64,000 nucleotides of DNA, from positions 1 to 64,000 of the forward strand of contig CAMCMB010000002.1 in NCBI GenBank assembly GCA_945875845.1, written 5' to 3'. Both the position numbers and the translations under genes were made by a program. Under the pieces are notes generated by a model. The model made no database searches and was not told where the DNA came from. It saw nothing but the letters and a program-made list of their open reading frames with translations. Position 1 is the stretch's first letter. Each line of letters opens with the position of its first letter. Shown here one piece after another: positions 16,625 through 25,322 of the stretch. This DNA is from Pirellula staleyi DSM 6068. GTDB taxonomy: Bacteria > Planctomycetota > Planctomycetia > Pirellulales > Pirellulaceae.

Positions 16625-17202
16625 TGAGCGAAGAAACACCAATCCCGTTCGGTCGCTACCGGCACTACAAGGGCAACGAGTACACCGTCGTCGGCACGGC
16701 CCGGCACAGCGAGACGCTGGAAGAACACGTTGTCTACCGGCAGGAATACGGTGAACACGGGCTGTGGGTGCGTCCGAAGCAGATGTTCTCCGAGACGGTG
16801 AAGGTTGATGGGCATGAAGTGCTTCGTTTTCAACCCTTGGGGTCGAGCAGTGAGCAGGTCGGCGAGAGTATAAAGAACATCTTCGATGACCTTCCCCAGC
16901 ATTTGCCCAAGGAAGTCGTCCAGACGCTCATTCGTGCCGCCGACGTGCGCATCGAGCGAATCATCTCCCACGGCCATGCCTCAGCACCAGACTTCTGGTA
17001 CGACCAACCTCAGCATGAGTGGGTTATCGTCTTGAAGGGAGCGGCCCGGTTGCAGTTCGAGGATAGCATGGTCGAGATGAAGGTAGGCGATTTCGTGAAC
17101 ATCCCGGCATTCAAGAAGCATAGGGTTGATTGGACGACGCCAGACGAGCCGACCGTGTGGCTGGGCGTGCGGTATGGAGAATGCAACCGTGCCGATCTTT
17201 GA
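16624..17202 (+). CDS. DUF1653-cupin fusion protein
   Basis: A 192-residue protein. Residues 9-72 form a DUF1653 domain (FGRYRHYKGNEYTVVGTARH, VVYRQEYG, LWVRPKQMF). Residues 85-190 form a cupin barrel with SHGHASAPDFWYDQPQHEW carrying the usual metal-ligand-rich strand, and a second motif GDFVNIPAFKKHRVDW. Cupins of this type are stand-alone in most bacteria, so the fusion is unusual. The gene is richer in GC (about 60% by hand count of several lines) than the gene before it (about 48%), which points to a different origin. The last 29 bases overlap the macrodomain gene. Confidence 0.8.
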   Translation: MSEETPIPFGRYRHYKGNEYTVVGTARHSETLEEHVVYRQEYGEHGLWVRPKQMFSETVKVDGHEVLRFQPLGSSSEQVGESIKNIFDDLPQHLPKEVVQTLIRAADVRIERIISHGHASAPDFWYDQPQHEWVIVLKGAARLQFEDSMVEMKVGDFVNIPAFKKHRVDWTTPDEPTVWLGVRYGECNRADL

Positions 17203-17836
17203 ATGCCCGACATGCGGAAAGCAAGAATTGATTCCGCTCGCCGTGTGCGAGTGGATGCTCAATACCGTTCCTTACTCCCGACACGATTCCAATAGCAATC
17301 CCATCTACACGAAACTTTGTCCCGACTGCTCGACGAAAGAGGTCACGACAGATTTACGTTCTCCCGCTGTAGAGATCGTTGAAGGCGATCTGCTCGATCA
17401 AGAGGTTGATGTGATCGTCAACACTTGGAATCGCAACATCATTCCGTGGTGGCTGCTTCTACCACAAGGAGTTTCCGGGGCCATCAAGCGGCGAGGCGGC
17501 ACGACTCCCTTCAAAGAAGTTCGCAGGCATGGTTCGATCCCTCTTGGCGGGGCAGTGCTGACTTCTGCGGCCAAGCTGCCATTCAAAGGCATCATTCATG
17601 TCGCCGGGATCAACTTGTTTTGGAGAGCATCAGAGCGGTCGATTCGGGATTCGGTAAAAAATGCCATGCGAGTGGCCCATGAAAAAGGTTTCAAGTCGAT
17701 TGCCTTCCCGTTGATTGGGGCTGGTTCCGGTGGCTTCAACCAAGAACAGGCGAAGACGTTTATGCTTGATGAACTCAGTAGGCTCGACGTTCAGATGAGG
17801 GTAAAGATAGTGGTTTTCAAGAAGTTGACATCGTGA
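17174..17836 (+). CDS. Zinc-ribbon macrodomain protein
   Basis: 220 residues from ATG 17174. C11/C14 (CPTC) and C49/C52 (CPDC) form a probable zinc ribbon. Residues 66-218 are a macrodomain: VEGDLLDQEVDVIVN, GVSGAIKRRGG, GSIPLGGAV, HVAGIN and FPLIGAGSGGF. Macrodomains bind or hydrolyse ADP-ribose and its derivatives. The canonical NAAN segment is replaced by NTWNRN with a WW-rich insertion, so catalysis may differ from the de-ADP-ribosylating types. The start overlaps the DUF1653-cupin gene by 29 bases, implying coexpression. No ADP-ribosyltransferase is visible next to it. Confidence 0.8.
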   Translation: MENATVPIFECPTCGKQELIPLAVCEWMLNTVPYSRHDSNSNPIYTKLCPDCSTKEVTTDLRSPAVEIVEGDLLDQEVDVIVNTWNRNIIPWWLLLPQGVSGAIKRRGGTTPFKEVRRHGSIPLGGAVLTSAAKLPFKGIIHVAGINLFWRASERSIRDSVKNAMRVAHEKGFKSIAFPLIGAGSGGFNQEQAKTFMLDELSRLDVQMRVKIVVFKKLTS

Positions 17837-18000
17837 ATGATGGTTTTTATTTCCACGCAATCGGTAAAATTAGATCAACGGCTCACAGGTTATATTCAAG
17901 CAAAAAGTTTTCTGACCTATGAAATTCGCCACATACAAAGCCCCTTATGAAAAGTGCGTGGAGTTATTCAAGAAAACTCGGAGCAAGTGAAACCAAAAAC

Positions 18001-18465
18001 ATGAACGACGGACCAGCGATTCCAAGATACTCCCACACGCAAAAGGCCCCGCTCTGCTTGTTGATCTACGCCCTTGCCGTACTGTTTGTTGCGTTGGGCT
18101 GGTTTGTTCAAGATGCACCGCCAATTCCATGGCTGTTCCCGCCTATCGGATTATTGATGTTGGTTCTCGCAGCCTCGATGCATCACCTTTCGGTTGTAGA
18201 TCAAGGCGATGAATTAACCATCCGCTTTGGTCCTGTCCCATTGCTGCGTACGACGATACCGTATTGCGAAATCAAAAGCGTTGAAACGGGTCGCACATTA
18301 CTGCTCGATGGATGGGGCATCCACATGAGCATCCGTGGCGGCTGGGTCTGGAACATTTGGGGGCGGGATTGCGTGGTAATCCATCTAAAAAGCGGAGTGA
18401 TTCGGATCGGTACAGACGATGCCGAAAATCTTGCTAAATTTCTAACGCAGCGGATCGGAAATTGA
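18001..18465 (+). CDS. Small membrane protein with PH-like domain
   Basis: A 154-residue protein with two adjacent membrane segments (about residues 18-37 and 43-60) followed by a cytoplasmic bacterial PH-like domain (VVDQGDELTIRFGPVPLLRT, IRGGWVWNIWG, IRIGTDDAENLAKFL). The ATG at 18001 is preferred over upstream in-frame codons because it gives the usual short N-terminus. Role unknown. A C-terminal fragment of a paralogue lies at 16526-16624, and a short cupin-like start overlaps its stop, showing that this gene was once followed by a cupin gene in each copy. Confidence 0.7.
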   Translation: MNDGPAIPRYSHTQKAPLCLLIYALAVLFVALGWFVQDAPPIPWLFPPIGLLMLVLAASMHHLSVVDQGDELTIRFGPVPLLRTTIPYCEIKSVETGRTLLLDGWGIHMSIRGGWVWNIWGRDCVVIHLKSGVIRIGTDDAENLAKFLTQRIGN

Positions 18466-18545
18466 CTTCCAACCTTTTCGTGGCGGCCAAGACCATCGCT
18501 TGCCCTATGACCCAACCGGGGAGGGAATCTTCATGTTCGAGGTAG
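18462..18545 (+). pseudogene. Possible 5' stump of a cupin gene
   Basis: A 27-codon frame from TTG 18462, overlapping the stop of the PH-like gene. It begins TSNLF, identical to residues 2-6 of the truncated cupin at 14915, then diverges (VAAKTIACPM) and stops at TAG 18543-18545. The match is short, so this is a weak call; the matching gene order in the 16526-16624 block is what makes it worth listing. The bases from 18546 to 18693 hold nothing I recognise. Confidence 0.3.
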
Positions 18546-18693
18546 TTTAGAAGTCTGGCGTTTTGTGCTACGGTATGTTTGATTCTTTGTTTGCCATATT
18601 GTTGGCCTATTGGTTCGCAACTCGGAAACTTGAGATTAACTCTCCACGAATGAATCTAGGCCAAATTCAACGCATTTTAATTGGAGCAACCCT

Positions 18694-20544
18694 TTGAAAA
18701 CACTTTTCTTCGCGTCGATCGTTGTGATTGTCGCCCTATTCTCGTCGTCGCGCCAGGAGTTGTTCGCAGCCGACCCGACACTTCCCAAGTTCGAGGATGG
18801 TCAAGCTCAGGTTGTCGATGCGTTTAAAACGGATTGGATTCATCATGACTTGTGGGTCGAAACAACTTTCGATTCGGACGGAGATGGCAAGCTGGATCGC
18901 ATGCATGTCGCGGTAACCCGGCAGAAGCAGACCGACACCGAACAACTTCGCGTACCGGTAATCTATCAATCGAGTCCGTACTACGCCGGCATGGGCTCGA
19001 CGAGCCAGAAGCATATGTGGAACCCTCGCCAACAACTTGGCACCAAACCGACAGCATACGAACCCGCTCCTGCCATTCCGCAAAAGAGCCTGCGTCCTAT
19101 CCTTTCAAGGGAACATCTATCCCAATGGGTTCCGCGTGGATTTGCAGTGGTTCACTCCTCGTCTCCCGGGACCGGATTGTCACAAGGTTGCCCAACGGTG
19201 GGCGGTGATAACGAATCGCTGGCCCCAAAAGCCGTAATCGATTGGCTCAACCAACGAGCCAAGGGATTCACAACACCGGATGGTGATGAGCTCGTTCAAG
19301 CTTTTTGGAGCACCGGCAAAGTGGGCATGACGGGCACATCCTATAACGGAACGTTGGCCCTGGCGGCAGCCACCACCGGAGTGGACGGATTAGAAGCGAT
19401 CATCCCAGTAGCTCCCAACACCTCGTATTACCACTACTACCGTTCCAATGGTTTGGTCCGACATCCAGGTGGATACACGGGCGAGGATATCGATGTCCTG
19501 TACGACTTCATCAATAGCGGCAACCCCGATCGCCGCGAGTACTGCGACTGCAACGTGCGCGACAAGGAAATGCGACAAGGATTTGACCGATCCAATGGAG
19601 ACTACAACTCCTTTTGGGAGAATCGAGATTACATCAACGACCTTGGACCGATGAAAGCTGCTTTGCTCATGTCGCATGCCTTCAACGACTGGAACGTAAT
19701 GCCTGAGCACAGCATTCGCATTTACTCAAGCGTAAAGGCGAAAGGACTGCCGACGCAGCTCTTCATGCATCAGGGTGGCCACGGCGGGCAGCCTCCGATC
19801 AAGCAGATGAATCGTTGGTTTACACGATACCTATTTGGAATCCAGAACGATGTCGAATCGGACTCGCAAGCTTGGATCGTTCGAGAAGGAAATCGCATGG
19901 GCAAACCGACCGACTATGACAACTATCCCAATCCAGATGCCAGGGAAGTCGTTTTTCGTTTGACGCAAGGAGGAGCGAAAATAGGCGGGCTGATGCCTGA
20001 TGGTTTGGGTCTCATCCAACCGCAAGGCATAGAATCGCTCGTCGACGACCATTCGGTCAAGGGCTCCGAGCTTGCCAAAGCCAAATCGTCACGTCACCGA
20101 CTGCTGTTTGCAACCGCCCCATTGAAGGAATCGATCCATATCTCGGGTACAGCTCGCGTTCGCATTCGAATGGCTTGCAACAAACCTGCGGCGTGTCTCT
20201 CCGTATGGCTTGTTTCTTTGCCGTGGACGGACAGCGAACGCATTACGGACGATGTGATTACACGAGGCTGGGCGGATCCACAAAATGCCCGTTCGCTCCG
20301 AGAAGAAGAGCCTTTGGTGCCTGGCGAGTTTCGAGTCGTGTCGTTTGACTTGCAACCCGACGATCAAGTCATTCACGCTGGGGAGCAAATTGGTCTCATG
20401 GTTTTTTCAAGCGATCACGACTTTACACTTTGGCCAGAACCTGGCACGGAACTATCGATTGATTTGGATGCTACGACGTTGACATTGCCAATCGTGGGTG
20501 GGGTGCCGCAAATTTCCACTTCACTCGGCACAACTTTACCCTAG
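18694..20544 (+). CDS. Secreted X-Pro dipeptidyl-peptidase-like hydrolase (S15/CocE type)
   Basis: A 616-residue exported protein starting at TTG 18694, with a GGAG ribosome site just upstream and a signal peptide (about 1-25). The alpha/beta-hydrolase core has the nucleophile motif GTSYNG near residue 217, an acid residue in HAFNDWNV near 331 and the histidine in MHQGGHGG near 360. The C-terminal 200 residues form the jelly-roll typical of this family. The enzyme likely removes X-Pro dipeptides or hydrolyses esters outside the cytoplasm. Its TAG stop shares the CTAG tetranucleotide with the stop of convergent hypE. Confidence 0.85.
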   Translation: MKTLFFASIVVIVALFSSSRQELFAADPTLPKFEDGQAQVVDAFKTDWIHHDLWVETTFDSDGDGKLDRMHVAVTRQKQTDTEQLRVPVIYQSSPYYAGMGSTSQKHMWNPRQQLGTKPTAYEPAPAIPQKSLRPILSREHLSQWVPRGFAVVHSSSPGTGLSQGCPTVGGDNESLAPKAVIDWLNQRAKGFTTPDGDELVQAFWSTGKVGMTGTSYNGTLALAAATTGVDGLEAIIPVAPNTSYYHYYRSNGLVRHPGGYTGEDIDVLYDFINSGNPDRREYCDCNVRDKEMRQGFDRSNGDYNSFWENRDYINDLGPMKAALLMSHAFNDWNVMPEHSIRIYSSVKAKGLPTQLFMHQGGHGGQPPIKQMNRWFTRYLFGIQNDVESDSQAWIVREGNRMGKPTDYDNYPNPDAREVVFRLTQGGAKIGGLMPDGLGLIQPQGIESLVDDHSVKGSELAKAKSSRHRLLFATAPLKESIHISGTARVRIRMACNKPAACLSVWLVSLPWTDSERITDDVITRGWADPQNARSLREEEPLVPGEFRVVSFDLQPDDQVIHAGEQIGLMVFSSDHDFTLWPEPGTELSIDLDATTLTLPIVGGVPQISTSLGTTLP

Positions 20545-21617
20545 CAGATTCGAGGCAGCGGTGCCCCCGATGGTTCGTCCAGTGGTTGCCAAATCCCAAG
20601 CAGTCTCTCCACAATCACCGGTGCGGACTGCTTCTTGGCAACCTCCCCGATGATCGTCGCATTCCTTGAAACATCAAGACCCTGTAGCACCTTGAGTGCG
20701 CGCGCGACGGCGGACGGTGCCACCGCAGCCACAAACGTACCTTCATTGGCCACATACAGCGGATCCAAACCTAGCAACTCGCATGCGCCACGAATGTCCG
20801 GAGCGATGGGAATAAGCGATTCGCGTAGTTTCAACGTATGCGAGGATGCCTCGGACCATTCATGCAAGACTGCCGAAACGCCACCCCGCGTGGCGTCTCG
20901 CATTGCATGCAGATCGCGACCAAGTGCGTCGTGCAGGCAACGGCAGGATTCATGTAGGGGTGCGGAATCCGATCTCGGTGGCGGAGTGAGCCCCAGTTGT
21001 TCGCGGGCTGCAAGAACGGCTATACCGTGATGGCCTATTGGTCCGCTGACTAGGATCGCATCCCCTTCATGAAGTCGATGACTACCTAGGCTACCGTTGT
21101 CTCGCATTCGCCCGACACCCGTCGTGTTGATAAAGATCTTATCGACGACTCCTTTGGGAACGACCTTTGTATCTCCGGCAACGATTGAAACACCGCATTG
21201 CTTTGCCGCTATTCCGATGCTGGAAAGAATGCGATCGAGCACTTCAAACGGTAATCCTTCTTCCAAGATCAATCCTAAAGTGAGCCACAACGGATCCGCC
21301 CCTGAGACCGCAAGGTCGTTGACTGTTCCAAAGACGGCTAACGATCCGATATCACCCCCCGGAAAGAACAACGGCGAAACAACGTAGCTATCCGTCGTAA
21401 TCGTCATCTCGCCATCCAAAACTGGAAACGTGGCTGCCTCGTTCTCGAGGATACTCGTCGAACTGGCTGGGTTGCCCAGCGAAATGGCTGGCGCAATTTT
21501 CTCGCGGAGCAGTTGTCGCATGAGTCGACCACCTTCGCCGTGAGCAAGCATGACACGATCGTGCTGGACGCTCGCAACGGGGCATGTGGGAAATTCAATT
21601 CGATCTGGGGGCATCAT
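20541..21617 (-). CDS. hypE: Hydrogenase maturation protein HypE
   Basis: A 358-residue HypE from ATG 21617, chosen because it overlaps the hypD stop as ATGA; a GTG at 21632 would add five residues. The PurM-like ATP-binding fold shows AHGEGGRLMRQLL, the dinucleotide-like FGTVNDLAVSGADP and GDTKVVPKG. The protein ends in PRIC, the C-terminal cysteine that is carbamoylated by HypF and dehydrated to thiocyanate, the source of the cyanide ligands on iron. It is the last gene of the operon; no room for a terminator remains before the convergent gene. Confidence 0.95.
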   Translation of the reverse strand: MMPPDRIEFPTCPVASVQHDRVMLAHGEGGRLMRQLLREKIAPAISLGNPASSTSILENEAATFPVLDGEMTITTDSYVVSPLFFPGGDIGSLAVFGTVNDLAVSGADPLWLTLGLILEEGLPFEVLDRILSSIGIAAKQCGVSIVAGDTKVVPKGVVDKIFINTTGVGRMRDNGSLGSHRLHEGDAILVSGPIGHHGIAVLAAREQLGLTPPPRSDSAPLHESCRCLHDALGRDLHAMRDATRGGVSAVLHEWSEASSHTLKLRESLIPIAPDIRGACELLGLDPLYVANEGTFVAAVAPSAVARALKVLQGLDVSRNATIIGEVAKKQSAPVIVERLLGIWQPLDEPSGAPLPRIC

Positions 21618-22711
21618 TTGGATTGTAGCCACTGATATCTAAAGTACGCTGCACATGCCCCCTCGCTAGATACCATAGGAGCCCCAAGCGGGCTATCCGG
21701 AGTACATGCGTTGCCAAAGTGCGGACATTGAGTTGGTTTGATTTGACCGGACAAGACCTGGGAACTTAGACAAGCATTCGCGCTCGCAATCGGATTCACT
21801 GCGATGGGTTCAAATCGTTTTTCGGCATCGAAGCGCTCGAATCGATTTCGTAGTCTGAGCCCACCCTTTTGGATGCTTCCAAAGCCTCGCCAATCTCGAT
21901 CCGCTACTTCATATACCGTTTCCACTATATTTTGTGCGTTGATATTGCCTTGTCGACCAACGCTTCGTGTATAGCAGTTCGACACGGAATGGCTGCCTGA
22001 TTCCAATTGTTGCACTGCGTCGACGATGCCTTGTAGCAAATCGATGGGTTCAAATCCCGTGACAACAACGGGAACGCGAAAACGATCAACAAAAGCGTCA
22101 TACTCGGCAAAACCCGTAACTGCGCAGACATGGCCTGCGGCCAAGAATGCTTGAACGCGATTCACGGGGCTCAGCATCAACGCCTCCATCGCAGGCAGAA
22201 CACGGACATGTGTCACGAGAATGCGAAAATTGTCCAGCCCCAACTGTTCCGCGTGTAGGGCCGCAAGAGCCGTGGCGGGTGCCGTTGTCTCGAAGCCAAC
22301 CGCGAAAAAAACGACTTTGCAATTGGGATGATTCTTTGCCAACTCAACGGCATCCATCGGAGAGTACACCATTTGGACTCGTCCGCCACGTGCTCGCACA
22401 TCCAAAAGAGATTCACGGCTACCGGGGACTCGCAACATATCGCCGAAGCTCGCAACGATGACATTCGGGAGCATCGCCAGATGCAGTGCAAAGTCGATCG
22501 ACTCACAAGAGGTAACGCACACGGGGCAACCGGGCCCATGAATGAGTTCGACACATTCCTCCAAGGCGAGCTCGATTCCGTAACGCAATAGGCTGTGAGT
22601 TTGTCCGCCGCAGACGTCCATCAAGACCCATCGTCGTGTCGCCGTTTCGCGTATTTGAGCGACGAGCCGTAGTGCGAGTTCAGGCTCTCGGAACTCATCG
22701 ACGAATTTCAT
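21614..22711 (-). CDS. hypD: Hydrogenase maturation protein HypD
   Basis: A 365-residue HypD, the iron-sulfur scaffold on which Fe(CN)2CO is built with HypC and HypE. The signature motifs are present: MDVCGGQTHSLLRYG near residues 32-45, HGPGCPVCVTS near 58-69, and VGFETTAPATA. The C-terminal part has the cysteines that bind the 4Fe-4S cluster, including the pair in CPHFGNAC. The start overlaps the hypC stop (ATGA at 22708-22711) and the end overlaps hypE. Full length compared with the family. Confidence 0.95.
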   Translation of the reverse strand: MKFVDEFREPELALRLVAQIRETATRRWVLMDVCGGQTHSLLRYGIELALEECVELIHGPGCPVCVTSCESIDFALHLAMLPNVIVASFGDMLRVPGSRESLLDVRARGGRVQMVYSPMDAVELAKNHPNCKVVFFAVGFETTAPATALAALHAEQLGLDNFRILVTHVRVLPAMEALMLSPVNRVQAFLAAGHVCAVTGFAEYDAFVDRFRVPVVVTGFEPIDLLQGIVDAVQQLESGSHSVSNCYTRSVGRQGNINAQNIVETVYEVADRDWRGFGSIQKGGLRLRNRFERFDAEKRFEPIAVNPIASANACLSSQVLSGQIKPTQCPHFGNACTPDSPLGAPMVSSEGACAAYFRYQWLQSK

Positions 22712-23001
22712 GGCTTGTCTCGTTTCGACTCGATGGGCGCTGCTCCCGTTGACTCGTCCATTTCCAATTCGGCAAGGAGATTCATTCGGTTCAGCTCGTC
22801 GAATACCCGGCGAGCTTCCGCTTGATTGACTAGGCAGACAGCCACCCCTGCGTGAATGATCACATAGTCGCCGATCTCCGCCTCAGGGACACATGCCATG
22901 TGGCACTCGCGTTGAATCCCATCAAACTCAATGTTGGCTCGTGCGAACAATGGATCTCGATCAAGCCATACGGACACACGTCCGGGAACGCCTAAACACA
23001 T
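22708..23001 (-). CDS. hypC: Hydrogenase maturation chaperone HypC
   Basis: A 97-residue HypC. The start at 23001 is fixed by the invariant MCLGVPG N-terminus, whose Cys2 carries the iron centre between HypD and the large subunit. The conserved IGDYVIIHAGVAV strand follows at about 47-59. The C-terminal tail is somewhat longer than usual and charged. It overlaps the end of hypF by ten bases and the start of hypD by four. A longer open frame upstream is only an extension without family similarity. Confidence 0.93.
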   Translation of the reverse strand: MCLGVPGRVSVWLDRDPLFARANIEFDGIQRECHMACVPEAEIGDYVIIHAGVAVCLVNQAEARRVFDELNRMNLLAELEMDESTGAAPIESKRDKP

Positions 23002-25322
23002 TGAGGTCCCACGTTTCGTTGGTAGTTCGCGATGGCCAGTTGTCCAGCAGCAAGTCCTCCATCGTTGGGCGGGATCCATCCAGGCAAACCAACGGATTGC
23101 GGATGATGGGATAGTAACGCTGCGACAAGCTCGACCAGGATACGGTTTTGAAACACTCCTCCGCTCAACACAATCGGATACTCACGAAACCTATCTGCGA
23201 TGTTGGAAATGCAACTCGCCACCGCCCGATGGAAACGCATTGCCATTACGCTTGGAGCCGTTCCCGCCAGCCGATCGGCCACTAACGCACGGATCAACGG
23301 TCGCCAGTCCATCTCCAAAAGCGTATCGCCTGATACATCCAAGCGATACGCACCGTCCGAGTTTGTAGAACACAGGGATTCAAGTCGCATGGCAGCTTCA
23401 CCCTCATAGTCACTCGTGGATGCCCCACACACAATAGACGCCACGCCGTCGAAAAGTCGTCCAACGCTGCTGGTGCATGGAGAAAGAGTAAAATTCCCTA
23501 ACATTTGCCAAATCGTGGGCAGCCAAGTGTTTTGGATTTTCAACTTTCTCGCGATGGTTTCGGCTTCAGCTCCAAAGGTGTCGTGCAAAAGGGAAAAGGC
23601 CAAACGCCAAGGTTGCCTAATGGCGGCTTCTCCTCCTAGCATGGGAAAAGGCCGGAGGCGTGCAACACGACGAAACGAGGTCGCTGTGCAAAGCAGTACT
23701 TCACCTCCCCAAATCGTGCCGTCGCTGCCCGCTCCTGTGCCATCGAAGGCAAAGCCCAACACTTGCCGATACAACCAACCATGTTCAAGCATTCCTGCGA
23801 CCACGTGTGCGTGATGATGTTGAATAGGATGCGATTGCGCGGTACAGGGCTGGCCTGTGAGGCTCTTTCCGAATTCGGTTGTAAAATAGTCCGAATGAAG
23901 GTCGTGAGCGACGGAAACAGAATCAACGCGATAAAGATTGCACAGTTCCCGTTGCTGCTCCTTATATCTGTCCCGGTTAGCGAGTGTGTTCAGGTCGCCA
24001 ATGTGCGGCCCAAGAATGGAACTCTTCCCATTCGAGATAGCCATGGCGGCTTTTTGGTGACCGCCCACTGCGAGGAGAGTGGATTTCGAGTTTGCGTTCC
24101 AATCCATCTTTAAACTCAATGGGGAAATGCCGCGAGCCGCTCGCAGTATGACTTGCTGGCCAGCCATGCAACGAACGACACTGTCATCAATTGGCCTAAC
24201 GATAGCGCGATCATGATGCAAAAAACAATCCGCCACGCTCTTGAGTTGCTCAATCGCTGCATCTTCTTGATAAACGATTGGCTCCCCTTCCAAGTTGCCG
24301 CTGGTCACGATGACAGGTCGCCCCACACGTGCCAATAGCAATGCGTGCAACGCAGTCGTCGGTAAAATCAGACCAACATCCGCTAACTCGAAATGAACGC
24401 TTTTGGCCAATTGCGATTCGCGAAGCGACCGGACCAAAACAATGGGCCCAGCCATGCTTGTTAGCGCTTGTTCTTCCGCTGGGTCTAAGTGTGCAAACTG
24501 ACGCGCGGCATCCAACGATTCCACCATTACTGCCAGAGGTTTTTTTCTACGCCCCTTGCGTTCTCGCAATCGCCGGACCGTCACCTCCATGGTCGCGTCA
24601 CATATCAATTGATAACCGCCGATCCCTTTGGCAGCCAAAATATCGCCGCGTAGAATCGCTTCGCCAGCCGCCCGAATCGCTTCGCTCGCGTTGGAACCAC
24701 CCGTATTTGAGGAATCAAACCGAACGCTCGGCCCACACGTTGGGCAAGCGTTGGTTTGAGCGTGAAAGCGTCGGTGGAGAATGTTCGTGTACTCCGCGTT
24801 GCATTCTGCGCACATGGAAAACGGAGACATACTCGTCCGTTTGCGGTCATAGGGCATCGATCGCAGAATTGAGTAACGTGGACCGCATTCGGTACAACTG
24901 TTGAGCGCATAGCCGAAACGACGAGTACCGGGCGTCATGACCTCGTCGAGGCAATCCTTGCAGATAACAAAGTCTAACGGTACGACGAATGCCGCCGGCC
25001 CGAGCGTTTGGCTATCCTCGATAGAAAAAATTTCCTTGCTACCGCTCGCGTCAGCTGGATATTTGTAGTTCGGGTCCATTGAGGATTGCTCGATCTGCGC
25101 GTCCGGAACGAGTTCTCGCAGGGATCGCACGAATGAATCGATGGAGCTCTTTAAGCCCGTCGCTTCGATCTCAACTCCGCTTTGGCAGTTTCGAACATGC
25201 CCCCCCAGCCCATGCTGCGTCGCAAGCCGAGCAATTTTGGGGCGAATGCCGGATCCTTGCACAGCGCCCGTGAGCAACAATCGAACCGAGACTCGATGAG
25301 CCGTGAGCCTTACCGCGTTCAC
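22992..25322 (-). CDS. hypF: Carbamoyltransferase HypF
   Basis: A 776-residue HypF that makes the carbamoyl group passed to HypE. I choose the GTG at 25322 because it overlaps the hypB stop (GTGA); the longer frame would overlap hypB by 43 bases. Domains in order: acylphosphatase (about 10-90, with VQGSGIRP where VQGVGFRP is usual), two zinc fingers (CKDC..CTEC and CAEC..CPTC), a YrdC-like domain, and a Kae1-like domain with QHHHAHVV and FAFDGTGAG. The Val-Gly to Ser-Gly change in the acylphosphatase motif is minor. The gene appears intact. Confidence 0.95.
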   Translation of the reverse strand: MNAVRLTAHRVSVRLLLTGAVQGSGIRPKIARLATQHGLGGHVRNCQSGVEIEATGLKSSIDSFVRSLRELVPDAQIEQSSMDPNYKYPADASGSKEIFSIEDSQTLGPAAFVVPLDFVICKDCLDEVMTPGTRRFGYALNSCTECGPRYSILRSMPYDRKRTSMSPFSMCAECNAEYTNILHRRFHAQTNACPTCGPSVRFDSSNTGGSNASEAIRAAGEAILRGDILAAKGIGGYQLICDATMEVTVRRLRERKGRRKKPLAVMVESLDAARQFAHLDPAEEQALTSMAGPIVLVRSLRESQLAKSVHFELADVGLILPTTALHALLLARVGRPVIVTSGNLEGEPIVYQEDAAIEQLKSVADCFLHHDRAIVRPIDDSVVRCMAGQQVILRAARGISPLSLKMDWNANSKSTLLAVGGHQKAAMAISNGKSSILGPHIGDLNTLANRDRYKEQQRELCNLYRVDSVSVAHDLHSDYFTTEFGKSLTGQPCTAQSHPIQHHHAHVVAGMLEHGWLYRQVLGFAFDGTGAGSDGTIWGGEVLLCTATSFRRVARLRPFPMLGGEAAIRQPWRLAFSLLHDTFGAEAETIARKLKIQNTWLPTIWQMLGNFTLSPCTSSVGRLFDGVASIVCGASTSDYEGEAAMRLESLCSTNSDGAYRLDVSGDTLLEMDWRPLIRALVADRLAGTAPSVMAMRFHRAVASCISNIADRFREYPIVLSGGVFQNRILVELVAALLSHHPQSVGLPGWIPPNDGGLAAGQLAIANYQRNVGPQCV

